Shown here in pieces: positions 23,448-32,915 of a stretch of DNA of 64,000 nucleotides. The stretch covers positions 1 through 64,000 of the forward strand of contig NZ_AGFG01000028.1 in the NCBI RefSeq assembly GCF_000226255.1, in the 5' to 3' direction. Within the stretch, counting starts at the first letter, position 1; each line of letters starts with the position of its first letter. The DNA is from Desulfovibrio sp. A2 (GTDB lineage Bacteria; Desulfobacterota; Desulfovibrionia; Desulfovibrionales; Desulfovibrionaceae). A program made the translations under genes and the position numbers. The notes under the pieces were generated by a model that did not search any database, was not told the origin of the DNA, and worked only from the letters and a program-made list of their open reading frames with translations.

Positions 23448-24347
23448 CTACGCCGGGGCCACGTCCACCGCGAACTTCTTCAGGAAGCCCACGGGATTGT
23501 AGCTCTCCTTGGCCTGCCGCAGGCCCAGGTCGTCCAGATCCTGCTCGCGGTTGATGTACCGAAAGCTCATGGCGTGCTCGCGCGCGTACAGGTTGTTGAT
23601 GGCCTGATACACCCCGCGATACTCGGGCTTGGCCTTCTCGAAGTGCACCACCAGGGTCTCGTCGTCCAGCCGTTCGCCCACGGTGTAGGCGATCATGGCG
23701 CCGTCCACGTACAGCGCGCCGCCGGAAAGCCCGGGAATTCTGTCCCAGTGCTCCAGCACCCGGCGCACGGCGGTGTTCTCGGCCACCAGCGCGTGCGACT
23801 CGTCGCACTCGCGCCACTTGCACCACTCCTCCTGCATGTCCAGCACCGCCTCGATGCAGTCCGGGGTCATGGGGTGGTACTCGTGCGGGTAGGCCTTCAG
23901 AAAGCCGTTCACGTGGTTCTTCTTCTTGTGGAACCTGTTGCCCTTCAACTCCGCCAGGTCCTGCGCCCCGTACAGGTAGTCCCACTGGCCGCGCGACTCG
24001 GTCAGCGTCACCCGGTCGCCCAGGGTCTGCTGCCAGTGCACGGCCAGCGACTCGGGCACGCGGATGAACCGCGCCCCCGCGCCCAGCAGCGCGCATCTGC
24101 TCCAATCGGCGTCCAGCCACGGCCCCACGGGGGCCCACCACACCGGCTCGGGCCGGGTCTGGCGCAGCCAGCACAGGCCGTGCGCAAAGGTCCATTCCAG
24201 GCCGTAATACTCGGCCCAGCCCCAGACGTTGGTGAAACTGTAGTCCGACGCGTGCTGCGGCGTGCGGGAGAAAAGGTCGAGATACTCGGCCATGCGGTCG
24301 AGCGAGACGGGCCGGAACTCTCCGGGGGTCAACTCACTGTCGGTCAT
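23448..24347 (-). CDS. DUF2156 protein, GNAT-like aminoacyl-transferase fold
   Basis: 299 residues. The segment ASDYSFTNVWGWAEYYGLEW near the start, the basic stretch LKGNRFHKKKNHVNGFLKAY and the C-terminal FRYINREQDLDDLGLRQAKESYNP are characteristic of DUF2156. This domain is also the C-terminal catalytic part of phosphatidylglycerol lysyltransferase (MprF), with two fused GNAT folds. Here it stands alone without membrane helices, so lipid modification is possible but unproven. Its start overlaps the MATE exporter stop by 14 bases, so the two are co-translated and may act on the same process. Confidence 0.8.
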   Translation of the reverse strand: MTDSELTPGEFRPVSLDRMAEYLDLFSRTPQHASDYSFTNVWGWAEYYGLEWTFAHGLCWLRQTRPEPVWWAPVGPWLDADWSRCALLGAGARFIRVPESLAVHWQQTLGDRVTLTESRGQWDYLYGAQDLAELKGNRFHKKKNHVNGFLKAYPHEYHPMTPDCIEAVLDMQEEWCKWRECDESHALVAENTAVRRVLEHWDRIPGLSGGALYVDGAMIAYTVGERLDDETLVVHFEKAKPEYRGVYQAINNLYAREHAMSFRYINREQDLDDLGLRQAKESYNPVGFLKKFAVDVAPA

Positions 24348-25755
24348 GCGAGGCAGCTCCTTGTGGCGCGGCCGTGCGGCCGTTGCGCCGGATCATGCTG
24401 AACCGGCTCCAGTCACGCGTGTAGAACAGCCACAGCATGACCGAAGACTGGAACACCTGGGAAATGAACATGGCAAGAAAGATCCCCGCCGCATCCTTCC
24501 ACACCATGTGGCCCATGATCCATGCCAGCGGCAGCCGCACGAACCACGTGGCCGAACCGTACACCAGGAAGGAATACAGGGTGGCGCCCGCGCCGGTCAT
24601 GACCCCGCCAAGGGTCATGCTGGCCACGGTGAAGGGGATGGAGACGAGGTTGTAGCGCAGATAGCTGACCACCTGCGCGGCCACGGAAGGTTCCGGGGCA
24701 AGCCAGGCGGCGATGTCCGCCGTCCACGGCCACAGCAGCACGGCGAACACGCTCATGGAGGCGCAGCCGGTGACCAGCAGGCGCAGGCTTACCCGAATGG
24801 CCTCGGGCTTGCGCCCCGCGCCCAGCAGGTGGCCCACCAGCACGGAGGCAGTCATGTTGAAGGCCAGCGCGGGCAGAAAGATGAACGACTCCACCCGCAT
24901 GCCCGCCGTCATGCCTGCCAGGGCAGCCACGCTGTCCATAGGCAGCGAGGCGGTGATGGCGAACAGCACCAAGTAGCCGAGGTTCCACATGATCTGCAGA
25001 CCGGCCGCCGGAGCGGCCACGCGGATCAGGTAGGGCGCGCCGCGCCGCATCCACCGCAGCGGGGGAAACGAGGCGCGTTGCAGCAGTTCCCTGTCGCGGG
25101 CCAGCATGAGCATGTTCAGCGCGGCCCCGATGATGATGGCCACGAAGGTGGCCCAGGCCACCCCGGCATACCCGTAGGAGGGCAGGCCCCACAGCCCGAG
25201 GCCGAAGCCCAGGGTGGCCCCGGCGTTGACGACGCAGACCGCCACCATGGACACCAGCGGCGCGATCATGCGCTTGCGGGCGCGGAACACCGCCCCGGTG
25301 ATGGTGAACAGGTAGTTGGCGGGCAGGCCCAGCAGGTACACCTTCCAGAAATACGAGGCCACCGGCAGGATGGGGTCCGGCACCTGCAACAGGCGCAGGA
25401 AGGGATCAATGGTAGCCAGGCCCAGCAGCATGATGCCCACGCCCACCGTGCAGCCCCCGGCCAGCACCATGCCCACGTACCGGCGGGCGCGGGGCAGCAG
25501 GCCCGCGCCCAGCGCCTGGCTGATGGCCGCCACCCCGGCGTTGGCCCCGGCCACGGCCACCACCAGCAGAAAGAACAGGCACTGCGAAACAAGGCCGATG
25601 GCGGCCTGCACCTCTGGCTGGATGCGGCCGGCCACCCATACGTCGGTGAAACCGATGAGGAAGTGGAAGACCATCATCAGCATCTGGGGCCATGTCAGCC
25701 GCCAGATGCCGCGATAGGAAGCGTCGTCGCCGCCGGGGCGCGCGTGTTGCGACAT
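24334..25755 (-). CDS. MATE-family multidrug/metabolite exporter
   Basis: 473 residues from the ATG at 25755, with about twelve hydrophobic segments in two homologous halves. WRLTWPQMLMMVFHFLIGFTD at the start of the first half matches the MATE pattern in which the first helix carries polar residues. The second half contains MRVESFIFLPALAFNMTASV. MATE proteins export cationic compounds in exchange for Na+ or H+ across the inner membrane. An in-frame ATG at 25878 would prepend a basic, low-complexity segment and is less likely. It is co-transcribed with the DUF2156 gene. Substrate is unknown. Confidence 0.88.
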   Translation of the reverse strand: MSQHARPGGDDASYRGIWRLTWPQMLMMVFHFLIGFTDVWVAGRIQPEVQAAIGLVSQCLFFLLVVAVAGANAGVAAISQALGAGLLPRARRYVGMVLAGGCTVGVGIMLLGLATIDPFLRLLQVPDPILPVASYFWKVYLLGLPANYLFTITGAVFRARKRMIAPLVSMVAVCVVNAGATLGFGLGLWGLPSYGYAGVAWATFVAIIIGAALNMLMLARDRELLQRASFPPLRWMRRGAPYLIRVAAPAAGLQIMWNLGYLVLFAITASLPMDSVAALAGMTAGMRVESFIFLPALAFNMTASVLVGHLLGAGRKPEAIRVSLRLLVTGCASMSVFAVLLWPWTADIAAWLAPEPSVAAQVVSYLRYNLVSIPFTVASMTLGGVMTGAGATLYSFLVYGSATWFVRLPLAWIMGHMVWKDAAGIFLAMFISQVFQSSVMLWLFYTRDWSRFSMIRRNGRTAAPQGAASHDRQ

Positions 25756-25985
25756 CTCGTGCCGTCCGTTCGGTTCGGTGGTGGGCGTCGCACCCGCCCG
25801 CAGGCATGATCCGGCGCGGGCCACGGGACGCCGCCGCGCGCATGCACGGCTGGCCTCGCCCGGGGCCGGGCGCGCCAAACCACACGGCCGCGCCGGAAAA
25901 ACCGGCGGGCCGACGACAAGGCGCGCCGCCGCGCCCCGCGCCGGTGCGTCACACCGGCCGGTCGCGGCCCCGAAGAGATAGGTGC

Positions 25986-26984
25986 TTACGGCCTGCTGTC
26001 AATGACGTCGCCCGCATGCAGGCGATGTTCGTGCCCCGTGGCGTCCACCAGCCGCAGCAGGCCGTTTGGGTCCACGTCGGCCACCAGGCCCTCCACCACG
26101 CCGTGCGGCGTGCCCACCCGCAGGGGGGTGCCCACGATGGCGGAAAGTTCCTTCCAGCGGGCGATGACCGGGCCGGGGTCGCCCTCGCGCAGGGCCGTGT
26201 ACCAGTGCTCGGCGCGTTCCAGAAAGGCGCGCAGCACCTCTACCCGCGACACCGGGCGGCCCAGCTCGATGGCCAGCGATGTGGCCTTGTCGCGCAGGTC
26301 TTCGGGCAGGTCCTCCACGCGGGTGTTCACGTTGATGCCCGCGCCGGTGACCACGTGGGACACCGCATCGGCCACCGTGGACACCTCGGTCAGGTTGCCC
26401 GACACCTTGCGGCCGTGCAGCAGAACGTCGTTGGGCCATTTGGCGCGCGGGGCAAGGCCGGTGACCTCGGCCACCGCCTCGGCGACGGCCACGGCGGTCA
26501 GCAGGGTGACCAGCGGTGCGGCCTGCGGGGCCAGACGGGGCCGCAGCACCAGCGAGACGTACACCCCCACCCCGGCGGGCGAAGCCCAGGGCCGCCCGGT
26601 GCGGCCGCGCCCGGCGGTCTGCTCCGACGCGACCACCACGGCGCCCTCGGAGGCGCCGCCCAGGGCCAGCAACGCGGCCTCGCGGTTGGTGGAGTCGGTG
26701 CGTTCGAGCAGGACGAAGTCGCCCTGCCCGAAGCAGACGGTGCGCAGCCCCCGGCGGAGTCCGCCCACCGTGAGCACGTCGGCCTCGGCCAGCAGCCGGT
26801 AGCCCCTGCGGGTCATGGCCTCGATCTGGTGCCCTTCGCCGCGCAGCGTGCGCACGTGCTTGGCCACGGCGGCCCGGCTCACGCCGAGCAGCCGCGAAAG
26901 TTCCTCTCCGGATCGCCAGTTGCCGCCCGCTTCGAGCAACATGGCGAACACCCGCCCCTTCGTGGTCGTCCTGTCAGTGTCCAC
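25986..26984 (-). CDS. birA: Bifunctional biotin-protein ligase / biotin operon repressor
   Basis: 332 residues. An N-terminal winged helix (residues 1-65, LLGVSRAAVAKHVRTLRGEGH) marks the repressor type. The ligase domain shows the biotinyl-AMP loop GRGRTGRPWASPAGVGVYVS (125-144) and the KWPNDVLLHGRKVSGNLTE active-site segment, followed by the SH3-like C-terminal domain. It attaches biotin to acceptor lysines and, as biotinyl-AMP complex, represses bio genes. It is divergent from bioB, with a recognisable operator in the 96-base gap (26990-27022). Confidence 0.96.
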   Translation of the reverse strand: MDTDRTTTKGRVFAMLLEAGGNWRSGEELSRLLGVSRAAVAKHVRTLRGEGHQIEAMTRRGYRLLAEADVLTVGGLRRGLRTVCFGQGDFVLLERTDSTNREAALLALGGASEGAVVVASEQTAGRGRTGRPWASPAGVGVYVSLVLRPRLAPQAAPLVTLLTAVAVAEAVAEVTGLAPRAKWPNDVLLHGRKVSGNLTEVSTVADAVSHVVTGAGINVNTRVEDLPEDLRDKATSLAIELGRPVSRVEVLRAFLERAEHWYTALREGDPGPVIARWKELSAIVGTPLRVGTPHGVVEGLVADVDPNGLLRLVDATGHEHRLHAGDVIDSRP

Positions 26985-26989
26985 GGCGA

Positions 26990-27022
26990 TTGTAAACCAC
27001 TAGGCAATTGTTTGGTTGACAA
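26990..27022 (+). promoter_or_regulatory. BirA operator between birA and bioB
   Basis: TTGTAAACC - 15 bases - GGTTGACAA, matching the bacterial BirA box (TTGTAAACC-N14-16-GGTTTACAA) at all but one position. It overlaps a TTGACA that could be the bioB -35 element and, on the minus strand, a TACAAT that could be the birA -10. BirA would therefore control both the biotin operon and itself. Confidence 0.9.
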
Positions 27023-27080
27023 AAAGGAACACGCCCGCTACTCGCCCTGAACTGCCATTCAACAGGAGCGATACCGGTAC

Positions 27081-28169
27081 ATGAACCCCCTGCTGGAACG
27101 TCTGCGCGCGCGCCTTTCGGACACCATTCCCCCCGGAACGGAGACTCCGTGCGCATCGCCCGGCCGCGCCCACGCGGCGGCCCCCTCCATTCCCTGCGGC
27201 ATCACCGGGGAAGAGGCGCTCGCCGTGGCGCGGCTGCCCGCGTCCGACATCCTGGACATCCTGGCCGTGGCGCAGGCCGTGCGTTCGGCCCGCAAGGGGC
27301 CGCTGGCGACCACCTGCGGCATCGTCAACGCCAAGTCGGGCCGCTGCGGCGAGGACTGCGCCTTCTGCGCCCAGTCGTCGCACCACGACACGGGCGCTCC
27401 GGTGCATGCGCTGCTTGGCCCGAACGCGCTGCTGCGCCATGCGGAAGAACTGGCCCGCGCCGGGGTGCGTCGCTTCGGCATCGTGACCAGCGGCAACGCC
27501 CTTTCGGAACGGGAATTCGACGCGGTCTGCCATGCGGCGCGCCTGCTGCGCGAACGGGTGGACATCGGCCTGTGCGCCTCGCTGGGGCAACTCGCGCCGG
27601 GGTCCGGAAACCCCGGGGAACGAGCGCTCCGCCTTAAGGACGCAGGCATTTCCAGCTACCACCACAATCTGGAAACGGCCAGAAGTTTTTTCCCGCAGGT
27701 ATGTACCACGCACCCCTACGACGACGACCTCGCCACCGTGCGCGAGGCCGCGCGGGCGGGGCTGCGCACCTGTTGCGGCGGCATTCTGGGCCTTGGCGAA
27801 ACGTGGGAACAACGTGTGGAACTGGCCCTTACCCTGCGCGAACTGGACGTTGATTCCATCCCGCTGAACTTCCTGCATCCCATTCCGGGCACACGGCTGG
27901 GCCACCGCAGTCCGCTGCCGCCCATGGAGGCGCTGCGGACCATCGCCGTGTTTCGGCTGTTGCACCCGGCGCGGGACGTCCTGGTCTGCGGCGGGCGCGA
28001 GGCCACGCTGGGCCCGTGGCAGGCGTGGGTGTTCGCCGCCGGGGCCAACGGCCTGATGGTGGGCAACTACCTGACCACGGCGGGCCGCGCCCTTGCCGAC
28101 GACATGGAGATGCTGGCCGCGCTGGGCGTGGGGGGCCTTGCCGCCAACGGCGGGGAGGCGCGGGCATGA
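27081..28169 (+). CDS. bioB: Biotin synthase (radical SAM)
   Basis: 362 residues. The radical-SAM motif is Cys89-X3-Cys93-X2-Cys96 (CGEDCAFC). The conserved SSYHHNLET, GGILGLGE and ELDVDSIPLNFLHPIPGTRL segments follow. The enzyme inserts sulfur into dethiobiotin, the last biotin step, using SAM and a sacrificial [2Fe-2S] cluster. It is first in a nine-gene operon directly under the BirA operator. Its stop overlaps the bioA start (ATGA). Confidence 0.96.
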   Translation: MNPLLERLRARLSDTIPPGTETPCASPGRAHAAAPSIPCGITGEEALAVARLPASDILDILAVAQAVRSARKGPLATTCGIVNAKSGRCGEDCAFCAQSSHHDTGAPVHALLGPNALLRHAEELARAGVRRFGIVTSGNALSEREFDAVCHAARLLRERVDIGLCASLGQLAPGSGNPGERALRLKDAGISSYHHNLETARSFFPQVCTTHPYDDDLATVREAARAGLRTCCGGILGLGETWEQRVELALTLRELDVDSIPLNFLHPIPGTRLGHRSPLPPMEALRTIAVFRLLHPARDVLVCGGREATLGPWQAWVFAAGANGLMVGNYLTTAGRALADDMEMLAALGVGGLAANGGEARA

Positions 28170-29620
28170 GCGAACGGAAGACGGCAAACGGCATGCCCGC
28201 AGAAGCCATTACGCCCACCGCCGCGACGCAGCGGCTGCGCGCGCTGGACAAGGCCCACGTCTGGCACCCGTTCACCCAGATGCGCGACTGGCTGGCCGCC
28301 GACCCGCTGATCATCGCCGCCGCCGAGGGCAACCGGCTTATCGACACCGACGGCGCGTCCTACCTGGACGGCGTGTCCTCGCTGTGGACCAACGTGCACG
28401 GGCATCGCCACCCCCGGCTGGATGCGGCCGTCCGCGCGCAACTGGACAAGGTGGCCCACACCACCCTGCTGGGCCTTGGCAGCGAGCCATCCATAGAACT
28501 GGCGGCGCGCCTTGCCGCCATCGCCCCGCAGGGGCTGACGCGGGTGTTCTATTCCGACAGCGGGTCCACGTCGGTGGAAGTGGCGCTGAAGATCGCCTTC
28601 CAGTTCCACCGCCAGGCCCCGGCAGAAATCGGCGGCGATGCGCGGCGCACCCGTTTTCTCAGCCTGCGCAACGCCTATCACGGCGACACCGTGGGGGCCG
28701 TGGCCCTGGGCGGCATGGCCCTGTTCCACTCCATCTATGCGCCGCTGCTGTTCGACACGGTGAAGGCCGAAAGCCCCCACTGCTACCGCTGCCCGTTCGG
28801 GCGGCAGGCCGGGGCGTGCGAGCGGGAATGCATCACCCACATGGAAACGCTGTTCGCCCGCCACGGGCACGAACTGTGCGCCGCCGTGGTGGAGCCGCTG
28901 GTGCAGGGAGCGGCGGGCATGCTGTTGCAGCCCCCCGGCTGGCTGCGCAGGGTGCGTGAGTTGTGCGACGCGCACGGGGTGTTCCTGGTGGCGGACGAGG
29001 TGGCCGTGGGCTTCGGCAAGACCGGCACCCTGTTCGCCTGTGAGCAGGAAGGGGTGACCCCCGACTTTCTGTGTCTGGCCAAGGGCATCACCGGCGGCTA
29101 CCTGCCGCTGGCCGCCACCCTCACCACCGAACGGGTGCACGACGGCTTTCTGGCCCGCCACGAGGAACTGCGCACCTTCTTCCACGGCCACACCTACACC
29201 GGCAACCCGCTGGCCTGCGCGGCGGCGCTGGCCTCGCTGGACGTATTCGACGAAGAGCGGGTGATGGAACGGCTGCAACCGAAGATCGCCCGGCTGGCCG
29301 CCCGGCTGGAAACGCTGCGCGGCCTGTCCCACGTGGGGGATATCCGCCAGCGCGGGGTGATGACCGGCATCGAACTGGTGCGAGACCGGGGCACGAAGGA
29401 AGGCTACGACCTGGCCCAACGCATCGGCCACCGCGTCACGCTGGAAGCCCGGCGGCGCGGGGTGATCATCCGCCCGCTGGGCGACGTGATGGTGCTCATG
29501 CCGCCGCTGTCCATCACCGACGAGGAGATCGACCTGCTGGTGGACGCCACGGGCGAGGCCATCCGCGCCGTGACCGAGCATGGCGCCACCGGCGGGTTGG
29601 ACGTGCCGGGGTCGGCATGA
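28166..29620 (+). CDS. bioA: Adenosylmethionine-8-amino-7-oxononanoate aminotransferase
   Basis: 484 residues from the ATG that overlaps the bioB stop. It is a PLP fold-type I aminotransferase converting KAPA to DAPA. KAHVWHPFTQMRDW at the N-terminus is the BioA substrate-site signature. The PLP lysine lies in LAKGITGGYLPLA, and VADEVAVGFGKTG supplies the PLP-ring aspartate. It is longer than enterobacterial BioA (about 430), with the extra length mostly in the segment around FGRQAGACERECI. It is coupled to the next gene by another ATGA overlap. Confidence 0.96.
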   Translation: MSERKTANGMPAEAITPTAATQRLRALDKAHVWHPFTQMRDWLAADPLIIAAAEGNRLIDTDGASYLDGVSSLWTNVHGHRHPRLDAAVRAQLDKVAHTTLLGLGSEPSIELAARLAAIAPQGLTRVFYSDSGSTSVEVALKIAFQFHRQAPAEIGGDARRTRFLSLRNAYHGDTVGAVALGGMALFHSIYAPLLFDTVKAESPHCYRCPFGRQAGACERECITHMETLFARHGHELCAAVVEPLVQGAAGMLLQPPGWLRRVRELCDAHGVFLVADEVAVGFGKTGTLFACEQEGVTPDFLCLAKGITGGYLPLAATLTTERVHDGFLARHEELRTFFHGHTYTGNPLACAAALASLDVFDEERVMERLQPKIARLAARLETLRGLSHVGDIRQRGVMTGIELVRDRGTKEGYDLAQRIGHRVTLEARRRGVIIRPLGDVMVLMPPLSITDEEIDLLVDATGEAIRAVTEHGATGGLDVPGSA

Positions 29621-30156
29621 CCGCCGCGCAGGAAGGCAGCGGAACCGTGCGGAGCGGGGTGTTCCGCTTCGACCCGGCCCACCCGCTGTTCGCGGATCAT
29701 TTCCCCGGCGCCTCCGTGGCGCCCGGGTCGTGCATCGTGCAGGCCTTTGCGGACGAAGCGTCGCGCTGGGCCCACGAGAGCACTCGGGGGGACGGAGGGG
29801 CACCGGCAGGGAGGCAGGCCGGGCGACAGCCAGCACCGCTGGCGACGCCCCTGGCCGTGTCCGCCGGTGTCCCTCCGCATTCCGCCATGCACGGGCACGA
29901 CGCGAATGCGGGCCGGAACGGCGAACGGGGTGAAGGGGACCATGAAACGCGGCCCTTTCCGTTTTCCGGACCGCCGCGCGCGGTGCGCGGGTTCCGCTTC
30001 CGGCGCTTCGTGACGCCGGGCGACTACACCTTCCGCATGGAATGCACGGACGACGGGCTGCGCTGCTCGCTGCACGCACTGGAGGACGCCACGGCAGCCG
30101 CAAGGTCCGGGGCCGCACAGTCGGCTCCGCTGGTGACGGGAGTGCTGGCATGGTAG
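29617..30156 (+). CDS. Hotdog-fold protein 1 of the biotin operon, FabZ-like
   Basis: 179 residues; the start overlaps the bioA stop. HPLFADHFPGASVAPGSC (residues 22-39) aligns with the FabZ active-site loop (HFPxxPVxPG), retaining catalytic His28. The following helix reads IVQAFADEA where FabZ has IxEAMAQ, so the catalytic Glu is Gln42 here. A low-complexity insert of about 60 residues rich in Gly, Arg and His interrupts the domain before RAVRGFRFRRFVTPGDYTFRM. A 3-hydroxyacyl-ACP dehydratase role in making the pimeloyl chain is inferred from operon context. A second hotdog protein at 32912 keeps the Glu, so they could form a heterodimer. Confidence 0.75.
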   Translation: MTAAQEGSGTVRSGVFRFDPAHPLFADHFPGASVAPGSCIVQAFADEASRWAHESTRGDGGAPAGRQAGRQPAPLATPLAVSAGVPPHSAMHGHDANAGRNGERGEGDHETRPFPFSGPPRAVRGFRFRRFVTPGDYTFRMECTDDGLRCSLHALEDATAAARSGAAQSAPLVTGVLAW

Positions 30157-30980
30157 CTGGCGCTCCCCCGCAGGATTCCCCTATGCGCGGCCCCGTGCTC
30201 ATCGCCGGGGGCTCGTGCGAACTGGGGCTGGCCCTGGGGGCGGCGCTGGCCGCCGACGGCATGGCCGTGGCCCTCACCGCGCGCGATGCGGCGGGCGCGG
30301 CGCGCATCCGCGCGGCCCTGCCGGAGGCGGCGGTGCTGCCCTTGTGCGCGCGCGGACCGGAACGTGGTGGCGCGCACGAAGATTTCGCGCCAGCGGCGGC
30401 AGAAGGGGACGACGCCGAAGACGACACCCCGGAAACCCTGCCCGAACGCGCCCGCGCGGCGCTGGGGGCCGCGCCCCGGCTGTTCGTGGACCTGCTGCAC
30501 TCGCGCTTCGAATGCCTGCTGGCAGGGGCCGACCCCGCCGCCATCGACCTGTGGGCCTCGCGCGACATCGCCTTCCGCGCCCGGCTGCTGCGGGCCGTCA
30601 GCCGGGCCATGCTGGCAGCGCGCGACGGGCGGTGCGTGTTCGTCTCGTCCTCCGCCGCCGAGCGCGCCGCGCCCGGACAGGGCTACTACGCCGCCGCCAA
30701 GCTGGCCGGGGAGGCCCTGTACCGCGCCGTGGGCGTGGAACTGGCCCCGCGCGGGGTCACCGCCGGCTCGTTGCGGCTGGGCTGGCTGGACGCGGGCCGG
30801 GGCGCGCCGTTCCTGCAATCCCGCGCCGCAAACGCCCCCCTGCCGCCCACCGGGCGCACGGTGACCGTTACCGAGGCCGTGCAGACCCTGCGTTTTCTGC
30901 TATCCGCCCCGGCCACGGCCATCAACGCCACCACCCTGACCTGCGACGGCGGCTTCGGCGCGCTGAAGCCGACGGGCTGA
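30150..30980 (+). CDS. Short-chain dehydrogenase/reductase, FabG-like, in biotin operon
   Basis: 276 residues from the ATG at 30150, overlapping the previous stop. The Rossmann motif is PVLIAGGSCELGLALG (15-30). The catalytic triad is in FVSSSAAE and GYYAAAKLAG (Tyr180-X3-Lys184). The C-terminal TCDGGF matches FabG-type SDRs. An acidic insert around residues 70-95 (AAAEGDDAEDDTPETLPE) is unusual. It probably reduces a 3-oxoacyl-ACP intermediate with NADPH during pimeloyl-chain assembly; this role is inferred from its neighbours. A 132-base gap with no recognised element separates it from the ACP gene. Confidence 0.82.
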   Translation: MVAGAPPQDSPMRGPVLIAGGSCELGLALGAALAADGMAVALTARDAAGAARIRAALPEAAVLPLCARGPERGGAHEDFAPAAAEGDDAEDDTPETLPERARAALGAAPRLFVDLLHSRFECLLAGADPAAIDLWASRDIAFRARLLRAVSRAMLAARDGRCVFVSSSAAERAAPGQGYYAAAKLAGEALYRAVGVELAPRGVTAGSLRLGWLDAGRGAPFLQSRAANAPLPPTGRTVTVTEAVQTLRFLLSAPATAINATTLTCDGGFGALKPTG

Positions 30981-31112
30981 TCCACCCTTCCATGCGCACG
31001 ACCGGCCCGACTGCATGAACTGGCCAGGCTGGACCGGCTGCCCCGGCTGGCGCGCATCCCGGCGCGGGACCAGCCGCCACACTTCCCATCATTACCCACA
31101 GGCAGAAACACC

Positions 31113-31535
31113 ATGCCCGAACACATCCGACACGAACCGCACGACATCGCGGCGGCCATAGCCACGCTGGTGGCGCCCATTTTCGACGTGGACGCCGCCA
31201 CCCTGTCGCCCTCCACCCGGCTGATGGCCGATCTGCCCTGCGAATCCATCGACCTGCTGGAAATCGGCGCGGGGCTGAATCGCCGCTTCGCCATTCCGGT
31301 GCGCGACGCCGCCGCCTTTCTCACCGACCTGCGCATCCACGTGCTGGAGGCGGAACGCACCGGCGAAGCCCCCGAAGCCCGGCTGGCGCGGGAATACCCG
31401 CACCTGTCCGCCGCACGCGTGGCGGAGGTGCTGGCCGCCGTGCGCGTGCCCGGCGCGCCGCCGGTACTGACCATCGGCGACGTGGCGGCGTATGTGGCGT
31501 GGAGCCTTGCCCGGCACGCGGGTACATCGGCCTGA
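31113..31535 (+). CDS. Acyl-carrier-protein-like protein of the biotin operon
   Basis: 140 residues, longer than a normal ACP (about 80). The phosphopantetheine site is LPCESIDLLEIG with Ser45, preceded by the ACP-like helix I segment ATLVAPIFDVDAATLSPSTRL. The C-terminal approximately 60 residues form an additional, mainly helical region (LSAARVAEVLAAVR, IGDVAAYVAWSLARH), the second part resembling the end of an ACP helix IV. This suggests an insertion within an ACP fold. It likely carries the growing pimeloyl precursor specifically for BioF, separate from the main fatty-acid ACP. Confidence 0.8.
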   Translation: MPEHIRHEPHDIAAAIATLVAPIFDVDAATLSPSTRLMADLPCESIDLLEIGAGLNRRFAIPVRDAAAFLTDLRIHVLEAERTGEAPEARLAREYPHLSAARVAEVLAAVRVPGAPPVLTIGDVAAYVAWSLARHAGTSA

Positions 31536-31568
31536 GCGGCATCGCCTGCTCCCCTGCCAGCCAGACAT

Positions 31569-32915
31569 ATGCAGTCTTTCTCTTCTCCCCCTCATCATTC
31601 CCGTCGTGTGGTCATCACCGGCGCGGGCGCGGTGACCCCGCTGGGGCACACCCCGCGGGACATGGCGCGCGCCATCCGCGAGGGGTACAGCCCGTTCCGC
31701 CACGCCGCTGGCCTGCCCGGCGCGGCATGTGCCCCGGTGCGGGACTTCGACGAGGCGGCCGCCACGGGCCGCTGGCGACACCGCCGCTATCTTTCGCGCG
31801 GGGGACTGCTGGCGTTGGCGGCGGCCCTGGCCGCCGCCGGGCAGGCCGGATACGCCTGCACCGCCACGCCCGGCATGCCGGGCGTGGCGACGGACGGCGA
31901 CGCCCCGCATCCGCAGCCCTTCCCTGAAGACACCGCACTGGTGGCCGCCAGCGGCCCCAACATGGACGTGGGGGCAGACTTCCCCGCCGCGTGCGCCCCA
32001 CGCACCGGGGACAGCACCGTTGCGCCCGGTCTGGAACACCCCGGCCTGGACGCCCTGTGGATGCTGCGCTGGCTGCCCAACACCGCCGCCTCGGCCGTGG
32101 CCATGCGCTGCGGAATCCGGGGCGAGGGGCTGGTGCTGGGCACGGCCTGCGCCGCCTCATTGCAGGCCGTGGGCGAGGCCGCCCGGCGGGTGCGCTGGGG
32201 CCTAGCCCCGGCGGCGCTGGCCGTGGGCGGCGATTCGCGCCTATCGGAAGGGGGGCTGCTGAGCTATGCCCGCGCCGGGGCCATCCAGCGCGACCTGAAC
32301 CCCGCCGATGCCGCCGCCCCGCACCACGCCTGCCGCCCCTTCGACGCCGCGCGGCGCGGCTTCGTGCCCGGCGAAGGGGGCGCTGCCTTCGTGCTGGAGC
32401 CGCGCGACGCAGTGCTGGCGCGCGGGGCCGCGCCGCTGGCCGAAGTGCTGGGCATGGGAGCCACGCTGGACGGCCACGCCCTGACCGCGCCGGAGCCCGA
32501 CGCCCGCCGGGCCGAGGCCGCCGTGCGCGGCGCACTGGCCGAGGCGGGCCTGTCGCCCGGCTACGTGCACTGGGTAGCCGCCCACGGTACCGGCACCGTA
32601 CTCAACGACGCGGCAGAAATCCGCCTGCTGGAACGGATGTTCGCCGACGCGGGCCACGCGCCCGCCGTCACCGCCGTGAAGTCGTGGACCGGGCACTGCG
32701 CCTCGGCCTGCGGCGCGGTGGAACTGGCAGTGCTGCTGGCCTGCGCAGCTGACGGCTTTCTGCCGCCGGTGCGCAACCTGTCCGCGCCGGAAAGCGACCG
32801 ACTGGACTTCGTGCGCGAGGCGCGCCCCCTGCCCGGCAACGGGAATGGCTCCATCGGGCTGCTGCTCAATTTCGGCTTCGGCGGGCAGAACGCGGCATTG
32901 GTGGTGCGGTTGTGA
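31569..32915 (+). CDS. Beta-ketoacyl-ACP synthase (KAS I/II type) of the biotin operon
   Basis: 448 residues with the thiolase-fold active-site triad Cys194 (GTACAASLQ), His339 (AHGTGTVLND) and His376 (KSWTGHCASACG), and the C-terminal NFGFGGQNAALVV signature. VVITGAGAVTPLG at the N-terminus is typical FabF. It condenses an extender unit with an acyl-ACP. In this operon it would elongate a dicarboxylate-derived primer to the C7 stage; the primer cannot be read from sequence. The stop overlaps the start of the next gene (GTGA). Confidence 0.88.
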   Translation: MQSFSSPPHHSRRVVITGAGAVTPLGHTPRDMARAIREGYSPFRHAAGLPGAACAPVRDFDEAAATGRWRHRRYLSRGGLLALAAALAAAGQAGYACTATPGMPGVATDGDAPHPQPFPEDTALVAASGPNMDVGADFPAACAPRTGDSTVAPGLEHPGLDALWMLRWLPNTAASAVAMRCGIRGEGLVLGTACAASLQAVGEAARRVRWGLAPAALAVGGDSRLSEGGLLSYARAGAIQRDLNPADAAAPHHACRPFDAARRGFVPGEGGAAFVLEPRDAVLARGAAPLAEVLGMGATLDGHALTAPEPDARRAEAAVRGALAEAGLSPGYVHWVAAHGTGTVLNDAAEIRLLERMFADAGHAPAVTAVKSWTGHCASACGAVELAVLLACAADGFLPPVRNLSAPESDRLDFVREARPLPGNGNGSIGLLLNFGFGGQNAALVVRL

